Source: Ursus arctos (lineage: Eukaryota; Chordata; Mammalia; Carnivora; Ursidae). Taken from it: a stretch of 64,000 bases of DNA. Shown here piece after piece: positions 1 through 11,658 of this stretch. The DNA is taken from the NCBI RefSeq assembly GCF_023065955.2, contig NW_026622819.1, forward strand, positions 632,501 to 696,500. Direction: 5' to 3'. A program made the translations under genes and the position numbers. Each line of letters begins with the position of its first letter. The stretch's first letter is position 1. The notes beneath the pieces are model-generated. The model made no database searches. It worked only from the letters and a program-made list of their open reading frames with translations, and was not told where the DNA came from.

Positions 1-3000
1 TAGACCCAGGGATCTGGGTGCCAGATGTGGGCACAGAGGCGATGGGGAGCCAGCCCTGCTGGGGGAGCATGGCTACAAGGACAGCAGGCAAGAATGCGCT
101 GAGGGCCGAGATGGTCAGACCGGGAAGCTGGTGCCCAGGCCATGGGTGGGTGGAGGGACGGCTGAGAACCAGCCAGGCCCTGGGAGATCTGCAGGGGGAA
201 AGGGACTGACTTGACCCCTTCAGGGCCATGAAGGGGTGCAGTGACACCAAGGCCCTTCTTGTGGCCACCAGACCCTGAAGGGCTGGCTAGGGCGTGAGCC
301 TCCCGTACTCCTCTGCTGAGCAGACCAAGGCCCTGTTCCATGCAGGGTGTGGGGCAGCAGGCGGGTGGTCAGGGGCTGGGCTGGGCTTCACGGTCACAGC
401 TGGAGACACCAACATGGTGCTGGCAAGCCCTTCCCCCTGCACCTGCTCCCTGAAGCCTGTGGCGCTGGCCAGACGCACGGCACTGTTTGTGTGGTTACTG
501 GGGCAACAGGAGACCGTCCTAAGCAGAAGGCCCAGGACAATAAGATGCTGCAGGAAGTTCAACTGTGGCCCAGGTACAGCCCCTTCCTCAGAAACAGGCG
601 GGCAAGGTGCCCAGGAGGGAGCACAGGAGGGCAGCAGGTAAGGCCAGGGCTGGGATGTGTGCTCAAAGCCCTTTGCCCCCACGGCTACACTCGACTTGCA
701 TGAGACCACCGCCAGGGAGACAGTGTGGGAACAGCACGGTCCGTACTCTGACCCTCAAAGTGCAGGTGCCTGAATCACCTGATCTGAGCTGCTGGGCCAG
801 CCACACGAAGCTGCCTGCCGCCAATTTCCCTGGATGTCCCAACCCTGCAGGTGCCCTGGCCAAGCTGCCCCCAGAACCAGTCCCCCAGGAATAAAGGGGC
901 TTGGCTTCCAGCCCCCCCTGTGGTAGGTCAGGTCCCCCACAACCCCTCTGGCACGAAGCTGTCTGGGCAAGAACACAGCCCACCAGCTTGTCTGACCTAA
1001 CGCCGCCCAGCACTCAAGCCTTGTGACCCCAGATCACCCACAGGAATGATATGGGCCAGCAAAAGGTGACCCCATTTTGCCTGGCCATTCACTGGGTCAG
1101 CCACACGCTCCAGATGTCAATGAGCACGGGCTGAGCCCCGGAAGTGTCCCAGAGCGGGTGCCATACCGAGTTCCCGCTCTCGGTGTCAAAGTCTATCCCA
1201 GTGCAAGAGAGTCTTAGGTTCCCGTGAATAACAAGAAGCAAAAGGAACAGGGCAGGAGGTCTCGCTCTCCATGAGCAGAAGGCCCTGCCCCAGAGGCCAC
1301 GGTCCCCTAGCAACAATCTGTGTTTGGTAAATAGGCCACGGGCGCCAGCCCAGGACACACGCCCTCCCGTCCTTCCGGCTCTGCGGCAGGAAGAGGTGAG
1401 GCGCCCCCAGAGCCCCCGCCGCCCCAGTCACGTCTGCCTCACGCCAGCCCTGAAGCCAGGGTGGGACGTCACCCGCACAGTCACAGCAGCTCACCGGGGG
1501 CTCCTCAGCCCTGGCCACAACACAGGCCCTCAGACTAAGTCTGGTCCCGTCCGACGCCAGCCCCTCTGCACAGTGGACCCTATGGGCCCGGGGTCAAGCT
1601 GCTTCCCTTTGCAGGATGGCGGGGGAAGATCAGACCCAGAGGGTCAGCCAAGAACCCACGGGTCCACCTCCTGTGCTGAGTGTTTCGGAGGCTGCAACCC
1701 GGCCAGCCCTCCTCTGTGGGGCCCAGACAGTCCCTGCAGTCACTGAAGGACACTGGCGCCCCCCAGTGGCCAGAGCACAGCGCCCAGGTGGCTGCGGGGC
1801 CTGAGGGATGTCGCCAGCCCAGTGGGGTGCTGGGCAGAGAGAGACCGTGTCTCAGGGCAGCTGGAGTCCTGGACACCTGTCAAGCCAGCCAGAATTCATC
1901 CCTGGGGGCTGGCCCAGGGGCAGCGCAAATCCATCACTGGGCTCCATCGCCAGGGGCAGCTCAGACTGGGCACCAAGCCATTGAGGCTCCCTCTGGGCCC
2001 GAAAGCAGGTGAGTGCTCAGAGGGGTCCCCTGGACAAAGAACACGGGCAGCTCAAAAAGGCCCCAAAACAGGCTGAGCGAAGGTCTAGGGACAATGAAGG
2101 CAATGGATTTTAACCCATCAGGTGAGCAAACCCACAGTCAGGGACTGAGATCAGGATACAGGCAAGGATGGATAGCTGGAGGCAGGAGAGCCCGCCCACA
2201 CCTGCGGGCTTCCAGGGCTCCGTTCGGGTCTCTGATACCTTGCCCACCATGCATAGTGCCCACCACGCACAAGAACGTGAGCTGAGCACACAGGAGGAGT
2301 GGCAAAATGGAGACAAGCCCCAGCAAGAGGGTGACTCCGCCAGGGAAGGCCAAGGGAGGAGGGTGGTGGCCAGGCCCACCTGCAAGCTGCCCCAGCTGTG
2401 GAGAGGGCACCAACCGCAGGGCAGAGGGCTGGTGGACACTGCGCTGGGCCTGAGACAGGAGAACCGTGACCGGGTTCTGGGTTAAAAAACCCTGACAAAG
2501 CATGTTTTGGGAAATTTCAAGATGGGCTGGCTGGGAGATCGTACAATTTCTGCCCATCTTCTGGCTGTGAAAGACACAAGTACATGGGCCCCACCTCAGA
2601 CCGCAGGCCCAGAGGTGGGGTGGCTGTGCCCAGGGCACACGGGACCCGTGTTCCCCGTTCTGCTCCTGTGGACCAGGCACTCTGAAGGCCCTGCAGGGAG
2701 AGGCTGGCCAGGTCAGGGGAGGCAGCGGGCTTGCACGTCAGGCCACGGTGGATGTCGAGGCTCACTGGCGGGGCCCGCCAGTGGTGGCCCCTTAACACGG
2801 GTGCACTGGTGGCACTGAGATCCGCCCCCCCCAGAGTCAGGCGTGAGGAGGGAGCAAGGCTGGCGACACCATGTGGCTGGGGGCGGGGCACAGCACCTAC
2901 AGCTGCCAGCCCCCCCGCCGCAGAGCTGCGTGACAGCCCCGTGCACCCATACCCACGTCCCCAGCGTCTGCCCGCCTGGCCTGGAGCTACTCCAGTAATA

Positions 3001-3830
3001 CGTCTGGAGCCTCCTCTCAGGGCCGCCATGGGATTTGCAGCCTCCACTGTGGCCTGTGTTGTGGGTCCTAGCGGCCGGCAGGCTCTCTCTGCCAGGTCAG
3101 GCCACCACCCACCAACAGGCTCTTACGTCGCAAGAGGGGCCAAACAAGAAAGCACAGGAACTAGAGGCTAGACGGGCCACCGTTGTAATTAGTGTCTGCC
3201 TCTACAAACACCCCCTTGGACCCCTGGCGTGGCTCCCCCGCCCCCCAGCCAGCTAGATCCAGCCCACTGTGGACGTGCAGACCTTGAGACTGAACACCAG
3301 GTATGTCCCTAGGAGACACCCTCCAATCTCTGAGCCAGATGGGCTGCTGGAATGCAAGGAAGAAAGCCTGCTTCCCAAGCATCTGCGTGTGCAACCACAT
3401 GTGTGGCTGCTTCGTGGCTGCCTCAGCACTGGGCCCATTTGTGTCTGCATGTCTGCCCTGGCCCTGTGACTCCTCCCTGTCCTCAGGGCTCTCCACCCCA
3501 CTCCAGGGTCCCTCTGCCCCTCGCCACCAGGAGCGCTCTCCCTGAACCGAAGGCGGGCAAGCCTGTGCTTTTAGCTCGGACCCCGAGCCAGGGAGCCCCA
3601 CAGGGAACACACGTAGGATATCAAGCAGGTGCTGTGGCCATGGTGGGCGTTTGGGGTCAAGAGGGGGAGCGGGGTCAGAGGGCAAGGTGCCGCGCCTGTG
3701 GCTGACTTGGTGCAGAGGACGGAGCGGCAAGGGGGACCAGAAGGTGAGGCGTGGCCCCGAGCCAGCTGGGAGATGCCCTCCAGGAGCCTCCCTCGGACAG
3801 CAGACGCTGCTCCCACTGTAAAGGATACAC
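1..3830 (-). other. ZDHHC11 intron (first coding intron, partial)
   Basis: This sequence is downstream of the ZDHHC11 exon on its coding strand. I searched for the next expected coding segment (second membrane helix and the Cys-Ile-Asp-Pro-Ala-Asp region) and did not find it. The sequence is GC-rich and unique-looking. The open frames in it overlap one another on both strands and match no protein I recognise. No young transposon is evident. Confidence 0.5.
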
Positions 3831-4041
3831 CGTAGGCGATGTACTTCCAACTACGTGGCAGGAAGGGAATGAAGATGCCGAAGTTGGCAACGGCTACGAT
3901 GAAGAGCGTGGCCCAGGCCACCACCTGGAAGGAGTGCAGGGGCCTCGACCAGCCATTCACTCGGGACAGGCGGGGGGGCGGGGCCTGCTTGCCCTCGGCT
4001 TCTGGGACGACCCATCTCCAGCTCCTGCTGCACAGATCCAT
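3831..4041 (-). CDS. ZDHHC11: ZDHHC11 first coding exon (partial gene; palmitoyltransferase N-terminus)
   Basis: Minus-strand exon encoding about 70 residues that resemble the N-terminus of ZDHHC11, a multi-pass membrane DHHC-type protein S-acyltransferase. The recognisable part is PPRLSRVNGWSRPLH followed by a hydrophobic first membrane segment (about residues 37-62, ending in FGIFIPFLP) and then WKYIAY. The ATG at 4,041 gives an N-terminus that lines up residue for residue with my memory of the human protein (MD start, PEA at 13-15). It sits immediately after a pyrimidine-rich TTGCAG acceptor. The exon ends at TAC-G before a GTGTAT donor (3,830-3,829), leaving a phase-1 join. The DHHC catalytic exons are not found in the 3.8 kb to the left and presumably lie beyond the window. 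The frame is open with no damage. ZDHHC11B-type paralogues exist in primates, so the label means the family locus. Confidence 0.8.
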
Positions 4042-5219
4042 CTGCAAGGTGGAAGTCGGGGGCAGACAGGCTGTGCATGGACTCCTCCTGCAGGCTGCGT
4101 GGCAAGGGGACCCCAGGGCTGCCCACTTCCGGAGGCAAATGGCGGGTGGAGGGCCCTCCAGGGTCCTGGGGGAATCCTGAGTCTGCCCAGGCCACAGCAG
4201 TGATGCAACTGCAGTAACACTCTTGGAGGGTGTGCGGCCCGCAGGGCCAAGGGCCCAGGAAAGGCACCTGCCAGGACCCCAGCGCGGGCATGGCCGTGAC
4301 CACCTCCAGGGAGGAGTGCGGGCTGTTTACAAATGCACACTGACTCATCAGGAAACCCGTCACATGCAAGAAGACCCCTATGAGGACGAGGCCCTCATCC
4401 CCAGGGAAACAGGGAAAGTTTGCAGGAAAAGCAGACCCTCGCTGGTGTGACCATGTGAAGCTGTGATGTGCCTGAAATCCTCAGAGAATCTTCCTACAAT
4501 TTTCCCTTAAGGACAAAACAAGATACCACATTCCCAAAGAGCTGTGCTGCTCTTGCTGCAGCCCGTGGGGCTTCTGGGGCCTCCAGGCCCCCTGGGGTCA
4601 GCCAGGTTAAGGCAAGGGCTGGGAGGGCGCCATGGCTGGGCGGAGGGCTGAGGGACGGGTGAGCGACAGACACCTCACAGCCTTGGCAGGTGGAGCCCTG
4701 AGGGTCCTGGCGGGGCTTCCCTGGTCAGTGAAATGCCCAGGGGCCAGCAGAGAGCATCCCCCACGGACAGCAAGGCCAGAGCACTGGGGACTGGAGCAGG
4801 GAGAGGTACCCTGTGTTACATGATTCCTGAGTAAAAGCAACATTCGGATGGAAGTGTGAACCAACAGACAGGACGCTGCCAGACATCAAACCACCATAAC
4901 GGGGAAGGAGGATCGAGGGCACATGCAGACCTGGGGACGGGGAGGCAAAGCGGTGACATTGAGAAAGAAATCCTAAGTGAAGGGACAACAGAGGTAGAGA
5001 GCACTTATCTTGTGGAAGGAGTGAGAGGGAGGGCGGGGGTCAGCCCCAGGGCCGCCTGCAGTGGCAAGGACAGGAGCGCGGCCCCCCATCCTGCAGGAGT
5101 TCCCAGGACAGAAATGTCACCACGACCATGTGTGGAAACCCCGAAGTTGCAACTGACGTCGGAATTTGTAAAATTTAAAAGAGCTGTTCTTCAGGTTTTG
5201 AGAGTAGTTTGAACCCAAA

Positions 5220-5720
5220 TGGCCCCAGCCCAAGTGTCATGAGCGCGTGGGGGCCAAGAGTGAGGCCTGCAGGGACACCGCGTCCCCGCTCCTCAGAGGG
5301 CTCGGGGAGGCTCTGGCATCACACATGCAAGTGGCCCTGGGAGGTCGCGAGGCACCACCAGCAAAACTTCACGGTGGGCAAGCGCATGCTAGCTACCACA
5401 GGGGGCGGGAGGCATGGGCATGAGGGCGGCCCGTGGGCCGCACACTTACCCACAGCTACGGGGAGCACCCGGGGCAGGTGCGGCTGAGGTCCGTCCCTGC
5501 GGGCTCCGCAGTCACGCGGGCTCGTGCGGATGAGGCGTTCTGGAGGGAGCACGGGCGGGCGGCAGCGGGGCAGCCTCGTCCCGGGCCCCTCCCACGGCAG
5601 GCGCTGGGCTCACACACCTCCATTCACCAAACCACGCGCTCCCCTCACCTGGTCTGCAGTCTGTGCGAATGGGAAAGCGCGTCTCTTCTGGCTCGACCCT
5701 TAGCTCCTGGGGGAGCACAT
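5220..5720. promoter_or_regulatory. CpG-rich segment, probable ZDHHC11 promoter
   Basis: The CpG density rises clearly above the flanks (many CG dinucleotides between about 5,260 and 5,720), 1.2-1.7 kb upstream of the ZDHHC11 start codon. A strong minus-strand donor (GGTAAGTG, exon side ending at 5,450) lies inside it. A noncoding first exon here, spliced to the acceptor at 4,042, would explain why the ATG is the first codon of its exon. No transcript evidence is available from sequence alone. Confidence 0.45.
5451..5700 (-). other. candidate ZDHHC11 noncoding first exon (approximate start)
   Basis: Inferred only. The 3' boundary is a near-consensus donor at 5,449-5,448 on the minus strand. 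The 5' boundary is unknown and given roughly as the edge of the CpG-rich block. The intron it implies (4,042-5,449) has a good pyrimidine tract before its CAG acceptor. Confidence 0.3.
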
Positions 5721-5849
5721 CAGTTCAAAACCCACAACCAAACACGGCTCCCAACAAATGCGGCGCCTCCTGTCTCCTTCTGGGGCGAAACGGGCACAGT
5801 GAATGTGGGCTCCGTGTGTGCACAAGACGGCCGTGGAGACACCAGCTTC

Positions 5850-5912
5850 CCCAGACACGCACACACCACACACACGTGACACCCAAGTGCACCACACACG
5901 CACCCCAGGCAC
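5850..5912. repeat. (CA)-rich microsatellite, imperfect
   Basis: A run of ACACAC-type dinucleotides broken by G and T, about 60 bp, in intergenic DNA between ZDHHC11 and the BRD9 3' end. Confidence 0.7.
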
Positions 5913-8900
5913 ACGGGGTTTCTGGACTCCTCGCCATTCTCGACCTTTCTTGGGCTATTTCCTCACGCTGGAACCGCGTCTCCCCACCCCGCTAACAGCC
6001 ATCTCTTCTTGCCTTTCGCGCCTGTCCTGGCGTCACTCTCTCTGGATGACGTGACACCCCCACCAAATCTGAGCCGGGCCCGCATCTACTCCTTTGCGTA
6101 AGTGCTGTAGCTGACCCTCCAGACCGAGTCTGCGGGACGGAACACCGTCCTCCCCTACCGGGCAGATGCGGCAGTGGGCTCGGGGAACTAGCCCTGGTGG
6201 CCCAGGGTCCCCTTGCATCCCAAGTCTGGTCCCTGGCGTTTGTTTTTTGTCATCCCTAAGGGTTCCAGCCCATGTTTCGGTGCAAGATGTGCCGTGATGC
6301 TCCCATGAGGCTGCTGTCACCTTCATGTCCCCAACACAAGCATGGCTGACTGGCAGGAGCTTCATGCAGATGCCACTATCCCGGCCCCGTGTGGCTGCAG
6401 ACACTGTCCCTCCGCCTCCTGCCCGTCACACCGTGCTCCCTAGAACAGGGAGTCCTGGGCACCCCCACCTGAGTATCTAGAACACAACCTGTGCACGCAT
6501 GACCTTCTGACCCCCGTCACCCGACGCAGGTCCTCACAGCTTCTGAATCATTGTTCTGCTTTCTATCCCACTTGGGATGCACGGAGGTAACGCCTGCGAG
6601 TTTCCTGGTCACAACAGAAGCAGGAGGCACCTACCTCCCTGGGAGGCAGAACCTGTTCTGCCTGCCCCCCTCCCCACCCCGATCACTGGTCCAGGCTGGA
6701 CAGAAAAGCATGGGTCTCTCTCTTGGCCCAGACCCAAGTGAGGACCTCTGGTTGTCATGGCAGTGATGGAACCCAAGGAAGTGCCTCATAAAGCCAGGGC
6801 TGGCCCCCCAGAGCCCCTGCTGCCTGCTGGGGGGAGGGGTGGGGTGCAGAGAAGGCACAGGGGCCCCAGACAGGCCAGAGTCCATCTACACGGTCCTGAG
6901 TTTTGACTACACCACCTCTCATGGCAGCCCCTCTGTGAACCAGTGGAAGGTCCTGGCCCCCCAACCTCCTGCTTCAGCGGCCAGGGCATCGATCTCAAGG
7001 CTCCTCGTGACACTTGACCTGCTGGCCAAGTCTGCTCCGGGGACCCAGGCTTGCATGCTCTGTCCAGGTCGGGTGGGACAGCAGCGTCCTGAGTCTGCCC
7101 CTCAGTAGCCACAAAAGGGCCAGGGCGGAAGAGGCGGGGGTGACGGACATGTGGACAGTGTGCCGGGAAGCGGTCTCTCCCAAGGATGGCTCAGCACCCC
7201 CTTTCCCTGCCTCTCCCCTCCCCTCCCCTCAGGGTCTCAGATGTCAAGTGCAGGAAATTTCTGGTGCCCATTTTGGTCCAAAGACCCCCACATGGCCTTC
7301 TCAGATCTCGATCCCCTCCTTGGTGGGGGGAGAGCAGTGGCTCCCCTGACCCCAGCATCACACACCTCCCTGGGGAAGCCACCCAAGCCAGGTGGGCTGA
7401 GCCACCTCCTGTGTGCACTGTGTGTGGCACTGGTGGTGGCCAGCGGGTGGGAGGTCTGCCTCCCACCAGGCAGCTGGGCCAGGCCCAAGATGAAGAGAAA
7501 CCAGTGAGCAGGGGTCAGGGCTCAGTTTGGAGGGAAGCTTGTATCACATAACACGCAGCCGTGACAGCCCTACTGGAAGCCTGGGGACCTCTCTGCTGGG
7601 CAGGGAACTGGGCCACGTGGCTTGTGCCAAGGCCTACTTCTGGTCTGGGTCAGTCCTGCTCCACCCAGCCTGTTCACCTGTCCCTGCAGCCCAAAACATC
7701 CCAGGAGATCTCAAGGAGCAAAGCCTCCTTGGGGATGACAGGGATGCTGATCCTGGCAGCCTTGTCTGCCCACAGGTGGGCAGGAGGAGATGGGCCCTGA
7801 GATACGGGGGGCCCCCGGGAGTAAGGGGGCTGGAGGCCAGGTAGCCAGGCAGTGGGGAGAGTGGCTGCCTCCTATGGACCCTGCATGCCACACCTGCCCA
7901 TGGGCAGGACTGGGCTGGCACTGGCAGACCATGGGGTACTAACCTTCACCCGGAACCATGTGCCCGTGAGGCAGGAGCAGAAGACTCCTGCAGCGGGGTC
8001 TGCCAGCCACCACTGTCCACACTGCTCCCAGGCCAGGCCAGCGCATCACCAAAGAGACCCAGGCCAGACAACAAGGCTGCCTGACCAGGTCTCGGAGCCC
8101 CAGGAATCAGCCACCAGCACAGCAAAGCCTGCAGACGGTGGAAACGGACGGCAGGAAACTGAACACAAAGGCAGGGCCCCCTTGAGAGAGTGCCATCCTT
8201 CCACGGCACATTCACGTTTGAAAGGCCTGGTCCCTGACGAGGTGTGCAAGTGCCGGCAACAAGGCCACGGTTCCTGTTGGCCGCGACGCAGCGCCGAGCT
8301 GCTGGGAAGTGCAGTCTCTGCGGTACTTTTCAGTAAATGAAGATGAGCGACGTCTCTGCCTCCTGCACGGGACGTGCCTCTCCAGATACGCCTGTGTGCA
8401 GGCTGCCGCATGCGCGGGGACCTGTGGCCTCAGCACCCGGTGCCCCGCAGCTCACCAGACCCTGGAGGAGGCCGCTGAGGAGTGCGGCGGGACAGGCACC
8501 ACCGCAGGGCACCCCGAGTCTGCAGACAGTGGGGGCCTCCTGGTTGAGCCAGAGCCACTCACACCTTTGAGAAATGACCTTCCCTCAGAGACACCTCTGC
8601 TCCATGAAAATCACTTCTGAAGCTACAAACACCAGGGCCTGCTCACCATAGAAACACTAAGAAACTGACATAAAACCAGAGCATGCAGAAGCACAAGCCC
8701 CCAGCTGGGGCCGCCACGACTTTCCCCAGGCACAACCGCACGCCCACCAAGCCAGGCGGCACCAGCGTGCAGTCGGACCCCACTTTGCAACCCACTCTTG
8801 TCCCCTCAACAGATGTGCCCACACTGTTTCCATGGCGTGCAGAGCACTCCACAGTGTGGTGATCGCTCTGCCGGACAGGGAGGCCGTTCACAACCTTCAT

Positions 8901-8990
8901 TACGAGTGGGCTTCCCGCCGGGCACACGTGACAGGCCCCACCCCTGAAAGGTCAACGCCGCGGGGTTGCGAGGCGGAGTGCAGGACAGGT
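5913..8990. other. intergenic DNA, no gene recognised
   Basis: GC-rich DNA between ZDHHC11 and BRD9. Open frames are short, occur on both strands and resemble no known protein. A short CCCCT-type tract lies near 7,205-7,230. No SINE or L1 insertion with duplications was seen. Confidence 0.5.
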
Positions 8991-8995
8991 AGGGC

Positions 8996-9192
8996 ACAGG
9001 CACTCACATGTACACGTACATACACTAACACACACACCTACGCACAGGCACTGACACGAATGTGCACGCACACGTGTGCACCAAAATTACACACGTGCAA
9101 GGACATAAACGTGCATACACTCGCTCCTGTGTACACCCACATGCACAAACACAAATGCACATATGAGCCCGCACACGCACACACACTAACAA
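8996..9192. repeat. degenerate (CA)n / ACACGT-rich tract
   Basis: About 200 bp of alternating purine-pyrimidine DNA built from CACACA, CACGTG and ACATGC units, strongly interrupted. It is consistent with an old, decayed dinucleotide microsatellite. Confidence 0.7.
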
Positions 9193-9624
9193 GAGTGCAA
9201 ACTCTCCCCATCGCTGGTCTTGCTCTGAGTGTAGCTTTCAGTAGACAAAGAGCAGGAAGATGAAGCCCCATCATCCAGCACTGTCCGCCCAGACAGACCC
9301 TCTCCCTGGCTGGTCAACTGTGTGGTTGAGGGCCACGGTCCTGCTGTGCGGTCTGCGGCCAATGCCTGTCCAGTGTGGCTCTGAGGGACGCTCCCCTACC
9401 TTGGGCACCTGCTCAGTTATGCTGACCACTGACAGCATCCATGGGTTCTGACCGGGATCCTGCCAGCTTCCTCAAGCAGAGGGCCCAGTGAGGCGACCCA
9501 AGCCCCAGGTCCACCCTTCATGGCGGTGGCATACCCAGGAGCAGCCTGAGCCCTGGCACGGTCCATGGCAAGGGCAGGGGTCCCCGGGCCCAAACTGACA
9601 AACTCTACATGCCAAGAACTTTGA

Positions 9625-9930
9625 AAACACTGTGCTGAGGGAAGGAAGCCAAACAGAGACGGCCACGTAATGTAGGACTCCACTAAAACACAGTGCTGAG
9701 AACAGGAAGATCCACGGATGCCAAAAGCAGAGCCGTTACCAGAGGCTTCAGGAGGGACTGAGGGGAGCCAGTGGGGACGGGGTTTCTTTTCGGGTTGATG
9801 GAAATATTCCAGAGTCCAACACAAGTGCTGGCTGCACAACACCGTGAATGCACCAAATGCCCCCCAGCTGCATACTTTAAAGCGGTCAGTGATTAATTTT
9901 CGGTCATGTGAATTTTACTGAAATAAAAAG
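9625..9930 (+). mobile_element. ancient L1 3'-end fragment
   Basis: The order of segments matches the 3' UTR of old mammalian L1M elements: AGAAGCCA-like start, the GTAATGTAGGACTCCA segment, 'ACGGGGTTTCTTTTCGGG', GATGGAAAT, TGCACAACA, CATACTTTAAA, and a GTGAATTTTACT end followed by an A-rich stretch. Divergence is high and no target duplication is visible. The subfamily is not assigned. Confidence 0.6.
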
Positions 9931-10924
9931 ACTGGTCAGAAGGCCCTCTTGTCCTCAGATGCTCTCCTGGTCTTCCCTTCTGTGGCCTCCTGAGTAGCAG
10001 CCCTCGGCTCTCCAGAGGCTGTGCTCGAGAGCGGGAGTCTCCAAGCCGCCCAGCCCAATCTGCCTGTCCACAGCACAGGCTTGTGGTCGGGGGCAGCAGA
10101 ATCTCTGGCTGTTGGCACATCTGTTGAGGCCATTGAGGTGGAGACCAATCCCTTCAGGTGGGTCTGGGGCTCAGTGGCCTCATACTGTCTCAACAGGTCT
10201 CGCAAACATGCACCACGTCCATGTCACAGAGACGTGGTTGTGAACTCCAGATGAGGGCCAGGGAGAGGCAAGGCTCGCAAGGCAACTCCAGCACCAGACC
10301 CCAGGGCCACACCCTGCACAGAACCTCACCTTCGGAGCCCTGGGCGGGGGGGCAGGCAGAGTGTACCCCCATGCCAAGATGGGAAATACAGCTCCCCAAT
10401 CCTGACCGCCTGGCAGCTGGGGCGCTGGGGGCAGGCCTGCAGAGCAGCATGGCACTGAGACCAGCAGAGGGTCAGCCCTGCAGCCTGACCGTGGGCTTTG
10501 TCCTCCCAGGGGCTCGCTCCTTTGCTGGCACTCTGCCACAGCTGCTCCCTGACGCCTTGCTTACGCAATGTTTTGCTCCCTTTTACTGACTGTCCACGAG
10601 GGGCTCTGCTCACCCGACACGCAGTGGCGCTCGTGGGCTGGGGCATGTCGCGCTGCCCACTGCTTCAAGCACACACACCCTCTCTCCCAGGACTGCCTCC
10701 GCCCCAGGACACAACAGAGCCCCCAATTCTGTTTTCAAAAAAGGAAACAAGCAGAGGTTGTGCCGGGTGGGTAAATTCGGATGTCGTTGCAGGGGGAGAC
10801 CTGGGCCAGACGCAGAGGAGAGGGGAGACGGTGAGCCTCACAAACGGATGCTGTTGACCTCTCGTGACAAAGCTTTTCACTAAAAAGTCACTCAGAAGCG
10901 GATACTTATGGCGCTACTAATAAT

Positions 10925-11557
10925 TATACACAATCACTCTGTGTATTTTATTGAGATCTCTATGTTTTGCAAATGTAAACAGGCATCCAGTAAACACATC
11001 CAGAATAAAAAGGTGTACGGACACAGCACGTGGCCATGGCCGGGAGGCAGTGTGGTCTTCCAGCAGAAGGCAGGCTTTGCCCAGCACAGGAACGAGGAGC
11101 ACGGAGCCTGTCCCAGGCCAGGAGGGTACGGCCCTCCATGACTCCCACAGAGACGCAGGAGTGTGGGGGGCAGGCAGGACAGAGAACACGCGGGAACCCT
11201 GACATGGGCATGTCTGCTTCCCAGGGCGGCTCTCAGGAAGGGTGCTGGGCAGAATGGTGTGTCCAGGCCTGCTGTGCGGATGGGCTTTACAGACGGCTCA
11301 AAGCTCAGACACACACGGGCTCCACCCCATCTGGCCACACACCTTTCTGTGTGATCTCCACTATTTAGGATTCGCGGGCCATGCAGAGAAACACTGGATC
11401 TGTGCACAGCCAACATGATATCAGAGACAACTCACCACCTCCCCGGGGCTGCTTTCCGCTTGCCAAAGGGGACAAAATGAAAGTCTTTGTCTTAAAACAA
11501 AAACTCTGTACATGCAAATAAAAAAAACTTAAAAATAACGGAAGACTATGTACAAGG
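10925..11557 (-). other. BRD9: BRD9 3' untranslated region
   Basis: Sequence between the TAG stop (11,560-11,558) and the region just past the only AATAAA hexamer I found on the minus strand in this stretch. The end is approximate (cleavage 10-30 bases past the signal). It lies contiguous with the last coding exon, about 630 nt. Confidence 0.65.
10947..10952 (-). terminator. BRD9 poly(A) signal AATAAA
   Basis: TTTATT on the plus strand reads AATAAA on the minus strand, about 605 nt downstream of the BRD9 stop codon. No earlier AATAAA or ATTAAA was seen between it and the stop. Confidence 0.7.
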
Positions 11558-11658
11558 CTAGCTCTTCGTAGAAGCTGCAGGTTCTGGAGACTGAAGGAAT
11601 TCATATGGGTCATGGGTCACCTCTGGCTGCTCCCCAACACTGAGGCGAGAAGGACTTC
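11558..11658 (-). CDS. BRD9: BRD9 coding exon 16 (last)
   Basis: Encodes residues 586-618, including HDPYEFLQSPEP and the terminal TKS, then TAG at 11,560-11,558. The TTGCAG acceptor is at 11,659-11,664. This conserved C-terminal segment matches other mammalian BRD9 proteins closely. Confidence 0.95.

Noticed and set aside
1..3830. Search for the DHHC catalytic exons of ZDHHC11 downstream of its first coding exon
   Set aside because: No segment encoding the expected His-Cys-His-Cys zinc-binding and DHHC motifs was found on the minus strand. The exons probably lie beyond the left edge.
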